A stretch of DNA of 8,024 nucleotides from an uncultured Lachnospiraceae bacterium (GTDB lineage: Bacteria; Bacillota; Clostridia; Lachnospirales; Lachnospiraceae): assembly GCA_905201915.1 (NCBI GenBank), contig CAJKQE010000099.1:1-8024 (forward strand), read 5' to 3'. A program made the translations under genes and the position numbers. Positions 5,463 to 8,024 of this stretch are shown here, piece by piece; positions within the stretch are counted from its first letter, which is position 1; each line of letters opens with the position of its first letter. Below the pieces are notes generated by a model, which saw only the letters and a program-made list of their open reading frames with translations, did not search any database and was not told the origin of the DNA.

Positions 5463-5747
5463 ATGTCCTGTTTGCAAGGTTGTATTTTTAATGATGAGTT
5501 TAAGAAAACGGTTTATAGTTGTTATGTGCGTATGTCCGTATCTGACTTATGTGCTGAGTTTGACCGGCTTAATGAGCGTTTAGAACTGTTATCTTGCAAT
5601 GAGTTTGATAAAACTTCTTTTGAGTGTGAATGTGTTGGTTATTTTTTGATGGTTGTGAAGGATGAAATTGTTACCCGGTTTATTCGGTTGTTTTCTGATT
5701 GTTGTTGTGCTGAGTGTTCGTTTGAGGGTGCATGTCCGGTTTGTTGA
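5463..5747 (+). CDS. Cysteine-rich hypothetical protein, 94 aa, possible metal binder
   Basis: The start is ATG 5463, preceded by GAGGAGG (5448-5454) at an 8-base spacing; a longer frame upstream from 5358 has no ribosome site and overlaps the previous gene. The protein has 13 cysteines in 94 residues, concentrated in FECEC near the middle and in the C-terminal DCCCAECSFEGACPVC. The last segment has a CxxC end and could bind zinc or an iron-sulfur centre. The middle contains an amphipathic helix (DLCAEFDRLNERLELL) and a hydrophobic patch (YFLMVV), but no clear membrane segment. I find no family for it. It is transcribed with the 62-aa gene, rep and int. A DNA- or Rep-binding accessory role is possible but not shown. 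Confidence 0.7.
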   Translation: MSCLQGCIFNDEFKKTVYSCYVRMSVSDLCAEFDRLNERLELLSCNEFDKTSFECECVGYFLMVVKDEIVTRFIRLFSDCCCAECSFEGACPVC

Positions 5748-5790
5748 TACGGCTGTTTGATTGTTTGGTTGTGATGTTGCTAAGAAGCAG

Positions 5791-5836
5791 GCAGGCGGCC
5801 GGCTCTGCCGCCAGCGGCGCAGAGCGGCGGCGGCTT
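5791..5836. repeat. GC-rich structured segment upstream of the origin
   Basis: This is a strikingly GC-rich island in an AT-rich element. CTCT-GCCG (5803-5810) can pair with CGGC (5815-5818) and AGAG (5821-5824) around a 4-base loop, leaving a two-base bulge, and GGC/GCC-rich flanks extend the symmetry. It shares CCAGCGGC with 4654-4661. It may be a single-strand origin or a leftover short repeat. Confidence 0.4.
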
Positions 5837-5848
5837 TCTCTAATCTTG

Positions 5849-5905
5849 CCAGTTGTTAGAAACTGGTTTACCCCCGGTCGGTAATACGGGGGTAATACGG
5901 GGGTA
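5849..5905 (+). other. Putative double-strand origin / oriT for the Rep protein
   Basis: CCAGTT (5849-5854) and AACTGG (5861-5866) form one hairpin. Next, TACCCCCG (5869-5876) and CGGGGGTA (5887-5894) form a perfect 8-bp stem around a 10-base loop. The 11-base unit TAATACGGGGG is then repeated in tandem (5882-5892, 5893-5903), giving a second possible right arm. C-tract/G-tract inverted repeats of this kind mark the oriTs of ICEBs1 and Tn916, which are nicked by relaxases of the same Rep_trans family as the protein encoded 33 bases downstream. The loop would be the expected nick region. Confidence 0.65.
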
Positions 5906-5937
5906 CAAAAGCCAGAAAGGGGTTTTAAGGAAACTTT

Positions 5938-6987
5938 ATGAATATTGGAAATGATATTAATTTGAATAATGGATTATATCTCTTGGTTGATTGGATTGAA
6001 TTCACTATTAAAAAAATAATGTCTTGGGAAGATGCTGTTTCTCATTTTGGGTTAAATGTTAAAGAATTTAAAACTGAGTTGAAAGGTGCTCAAGGTTATA
6101 AATCGCGCGTTCGGCATATTATATATCCTATTTCATTTTTGTATGATGGTAATGATGATATGGGGATTCATGTTTGTGTGTCTGGTTCGGCTGTACGTTA
6201 TTTTTTAGATTGTTATTTTAAGAAGTATGATTGCTGTGATACTCCTTTCGGTGGTTTTGCCTATGAGGTTAATGATTTTAATGATACGGTTTTAAAGGAT
6301 GTCTTAAGAGATATTTTAGATATGGGTCAAGTTACTCGTTTTGATTTGGCTATTGATGATAAGGGATGTACTTATTATACGTGTGAAGAGGTTTGTAATA
6401 TTTTTCGAAATGGTTTATATACTTCAAGATTTAAAAAATATAGGGATGACTTTGAGGGTGGTAAAGGGTTTTGTTCTGGTCGTACACTTTATCTTGGAAG
6501 TCGCAAGAGTGAACTTTTTATACGTATTTATGATAAGCAATTAGAGCAAAATTCAAAGAAAAAAGATTCTGTTTCTTTTCCTTGGGTTCGTTGGGAGATT
6601 GAGCTGCATCGTGCTCGCGCTAATACTGTAGCGCTTTTACTGGCTGCTGGTGGTGCTTTACCTGATATTGCTTTAGGTATATTATCAAATTATCTTCGTT
6701 TCCTTGTAAAGGATAATGCTCGTGATTCTCGTTGTTCTACTGATCCCAGGTGGGAAGCTTTTCTTGATGGAGTTAAGAAAATTCGAATCTGTTCACCAAA
6801 AGTTGAAAAAACTATTGATGATAAACGTAATTGGTTTAGAAAACAGGTTGCTCCTACAATGGCTGGAATATATGAAATTGATGGTGATTTAAGCTTTATT
6901 TATGAATGTATTGATTCTGGTCGTATGCGTTTATCTAAAGAATTGCTTGATATGATTGAGGAAGAAGCAAAAAAATATGATAGGTGA
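5938..6987 (+). CDS. rep: Rolling-circle replication initiator / relaxase, Rep_trans (PF02486) type
   Basis: This 349-residue protein has the family's motif order: LVDWIEFT near the N-terminus (16-23), a GIHVCVSG strand (76-83), TRFDLAIDD (133-141) with the metal-binding-type acidic residues, LYLGSRKSELFIRIYDK (184-200) with the presumed catalytic Tyr198, and WVRWEIELHR (216-225). Relatives are plasmid pT181-type Rep, phage RstA-like initiators and the ICE relaxases NicK and MobT. Such proteins nick one strand at a hairpin origin, attach through tyrosine and start rolling-circle replication, and in some elements conjugative transfer. The last 100 residues are charged and helical. The start is supported by AAGG at an 8-base spacing. 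The likely origin lies directly upstream. The integrase gene starts 5 bases after its stop, so the two are probably coupled. Confidence 0.9.
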   Translation: MNIGNDINLNNGLYLLVDWIEFTIKKIMSWEDAVSHFGLNVKEFKTELKGAQGYKSRVRHIIYPISFLYDGNDDMGIHVCVSGSAVRYFLDCYFKKYDCCDTPFGGFAYEVNDFNDTVLKDVLRDILDMGQVTRFDLAIDDKGCTYYTCEEVCNIFRNGLYTSRFKKYRDDFEGGKGFCSGRTLYLGSRKSELFIRIYDKQLEQNSKKKDSVSFPWVRWEIELHRARANTVALLLAAGGALPDIALGILSNYLRFLVKDNARDSRCSTDPRWEAFLDGVKKIRICSPKVEKTIDDKRNWFRKQVAPTMAGIYEIDGDLSFIYECIDSGRMRLSKELLDMIEEEAKKYDR

Positions 6988-6992
6988 TAGTT

Positions 6993-7892
6993 ATGATTTT
7001 AAATGATATGCTGCAAGAATTTCTTTTTCAAAAAGAGTTAGCCGGATTATCAAAGCAAAGTCTGAAAGATTATGAAAACATACTTCAAATATTTGTTGAT
7101 TATGCAGGAACAGAACTTCATCTTGAAATGATTACATATAGCCTTGCTACTCAATATATTAAATACTTGATGGGTAAAGGGCTTGCTAAAGCTACTTTAG
7201 CAACTTATATTCGTAATTTCCGTATTTTCCTTAAATGGATTTCGGTTGAATATGGTCTTTCTTTCGACTACCAGAAAATTAAGATTCCTAAAACACCAAA
7301 GAAGCTGGTTAATTTATTAAATGATTCTGATATAGCGTTTTTATTTTCCAGTATTGATAATTCGATTTCAATACCTTGGATAGCTGCACGAAATAAGGCT
7401 ATAATTGCTTTAATGCTCGATTCTGGTCTTCGTCAGTTGGAAGTTTGTTCTTTATTGAAATGTAATATTAACGCTGAAAAAATGGCTTTAAAGGTTACTG
7501 GAAAAGGTGCAAAAGAAAGGTTTGTTCCTTTAGGAAATATGTCTTTATATTTCTTAAAAGAATATATAAAAGTATGTCCTGTTCATGACAGTCCTTATGT
7601 TTTTATTGGCCGTTTAGGAAATCCAATTACGACAACGACTGTAAAGGTGTTTATGAATCATTTAAAACATGATACCGGATTAGATTTATCATCACATAAA
7701 CTTCGACATAATTTTGCAACAAACTATTGTATTGATAATTTGCGTGAGACTGGCAATTCTAATACCTATGATTTATCAATCCTGATGGGCCATGAAAGTA
7801 TTGAGACTACAAAAAAATATGAACATTTTGCTCATAGTCTTATTGCATTGGAAAACAGACATTCTCATCTGGATAAAGTATTTTCAAAATGA
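6993..7892 (+). CDS. int: Tyrosine recombinase / integrase
   Basis: The 299-residue protein has an N-terminal core-binding domain (FLFQKELAGLSKQSLKDYEN to KWISVEYGL, about residues 10-88) and a C-terminal catalytic domain with a full set of active-site residues: Arg147 (SGLRQLE), Lys171 (TGKGAKER), His235 and Arg238 (SHKLRH), His267 (MGHES) and nucleophile Tyr276 (KKYEHF). It resembles XerC/D in size, without an arm-binding domain. It should catalyse integration and excision at the tRNA-Lys repeat that flanks the element. A GTG start at 6984, overlapping the rep stop, is possible, but AGGTGA (6982-6987) is placed to serve ATG 6993. No separate excisionase is recognised; one of the RHH or small proteins may fill that role. 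Confidence 0.93.
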   Translation: MILNDMLQEFLFQKELAGLSKQSLKDYENILQIFVDYAGTELHLEMITYSLATQYIKYLMGKGLAKATLATYIRNFRIFLKWISVEYGLSFDYQKIKIPKTPKKLVNLLNDSDIAFLFSSIDNSISIPWIAARNKAIIALMLDSGLRQLEVCSLLKCNINAEKMALKVTGKGAKERFVPLGNMSLYFLKEYIKVCPVHDSPYVFIGRLGNPITTTTVKVFMNHLKHDTGLDLSSHKLRHNFATNYCIDNLRETGNSNTYDLSILMGHESIETTKKYEHFAHSLIALENRHSHLDKVFSK

Positions 7893-7898
7893 AACTAT

Positions 7899-7907
7899 TG
7901 TGGATAA
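7899..7907 (-). other. Consensus DnaA-box sequence after int
   Basis: TGTGGATAA is the exact complement of the DnaA-box consensus TTATCCACA. It lies 7 bases after the integrase stop, within a weak inverted repeat (AACTAT 7893-7898 with ATAGTT 7916-7921). A single 9-mer can occur by chance, so function is uncertain. Confidence 0.3.
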
Positions 7908-7958
7908 CTGTCTTGATAGTTAAAAAAGGTTTCTGGGATTTTATAGATATTCAGACAA

Positions 7959-7997
7959 CAAAAAAGCCGTTTCCCTAGTGTTTACACGGAAAACGAC
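7959..7997 (-). terminator. Element-borne terminator of the reconstituted tRNA-Lys
   Basis: Read on the minus strand, a 10-bp stem (7997-7988 with 7975-7966, including G-U pairs) is followed by six U (7965-7960). It copies the design of 4207-4245, but the loop and one arm differ while pairing is kept. Transcription of the tRNA from beyond the right edge would end here, just after the integrase gene, and it may also stop readthrough in the other direction. Confidence 0.8.
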
Positions 7998-8024
7998 CTC
8001 ACTGAGCGTGCGGGGATTCGAACC
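7988..8024 (-). repeat. attR: right copy of the attachment-site repeat, truncated by the window
   Basis: All 37 bases match 4236-4272. The left boundary of perfect identity is at 7988; further left only the G+C arm and A-tract of the terminator are similar. The right boundary is outside the window. Confidence 0.88.
8003..8024 (-). tRNA. tRNA-Lys, 3' end only (rest outside window)
   Basis: The 22 visible bases are the discriminator A, the acceptor strand CACGCTC and most of the T-arm (CCCCG and TTCGAAT), identical to the fragment at 4251-4272. The Lys(UUU) assignment comes from the anticodon in that left copy. The 5' part should follow to the right, which would make this the functional gene restored by the element. 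Confidence 0.7.

Larger units (their letters stand above)
4236..8024. mobile_element. Integrative rolling-circle element in tRNA-Lys, about 3.75 kb
   Basis: The element lies between two copies of a repeat identical over at least 37 bases (4236-4272 and 7988-8024), which makes the unit 3752 bp. The repeat is the 3' portion of a tRNA-Lys gene. The cargo is two RHH regulators, two small orphan proteins, a PF02486-type Rep/relaxase and a tyrosine recombinase, with an origin-like inverted repeat upstream of rep. Coding sequence here is T-rich at third positions and AT-rich compared with the left flank, but interrupted by short GC-rich hairpins. No coat, Zot, packaging or secretion gene is present. 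It could be an integrating rolling-circle plasmid, a mobilizable element or a filamentous-phage satellite. The exact right end lies just outside the window. Confidence 0.88.

Noticed and set aside
6984..6992. GTG start for the integrase
   Set aside because: It lacks an upstream ribosome site, while AGGTGA is well placed for ATG 6993.
4236..8024. Complete filamentous phage prophage
   Set aside because: Rep resembles phage initiators, but no Zot-like ATPase, coat or adsorption protein is present and no frame has a coat-like signal peptide plus membrane helix.

Overview
The window looks like the chromosome of a gut-type Clostridia (Firmicutes, probably Lachnospiraceae), interrupted by a small integrated mobile element. 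The host assignment is an inference from three things: AGGAGG-type ribosome sites, a short-form Orn/Lys/Arg decarboxylase next to a guanylate-kinase-like gene, and a large Lachnospiraceae-style membrane protein.

Positions 1-4250 are ordinary chromosome. A minus-strand operon holds an Orn/Lys/Arg decarboxylase (507-2075) and, one base after its stop, a guanylate-kinase-like gene that runs off the left edge. A divergent promoter region with a 26-bp near-palindrome separates this operon from a small plus-strand hypothetical gene (2201-2428). A convergent minus-strand gene (2454-4130) encodes a membrane-anchored protein whose N-terminus resembles region 2 of ECF sigma factors. The two convergent genes share a 16-bp terminator stem.

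Positions 4236 to at least 8024 are an integrative element of about 3.75 kb. It is bounded by a direct repeat that is identical over the 37 bases visible at both ends. The repeat is the 3' part of a minus-strand tRNA-Lys(UUU) gene plus the first arm of its terminator. The left copy is only a 3' half of the tRNA. The working tRNA lies mostly beyond the right edge, and its 3' end and terminator are supplied by the element. The attachment core appears to end at the anticodon loop, a usual crossover site for tyrosine integrases.

Inside the element, from left to right, are: a ribbon-helix-helix (RHH) protein gene; two strong hairpins; a second RHH gene on the minus strand; a 338-bp control region with divergent promoters, helically phased AAGTGATT-like repeats and a perfect 31-bp palindrome; two orphan small genes, one very rich in cysteine; a GC-rich hairpin; an origin-like inverted repeat with C5/G5 tracts and an 11-bp tandem repeat; a rolling-circle Rep/relaxase of the Rep_trans (PF02486) type; and a tyrosine recombinase nearly abutting rep. 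The second RHH protein probably represses from the control region. The rightward transcript probably makes the two small proteins, Rep and integrase together, so replication and excision would be co-expressed.

No capsid, coat, Zot, FtsK/TcpA or secretion genes are present. The element is therefore either an integrating rolling-circle plasmid or a hitchhiker that relies on a conjugative element or filamentous phage for transfer. It is the most interesting part of the window.
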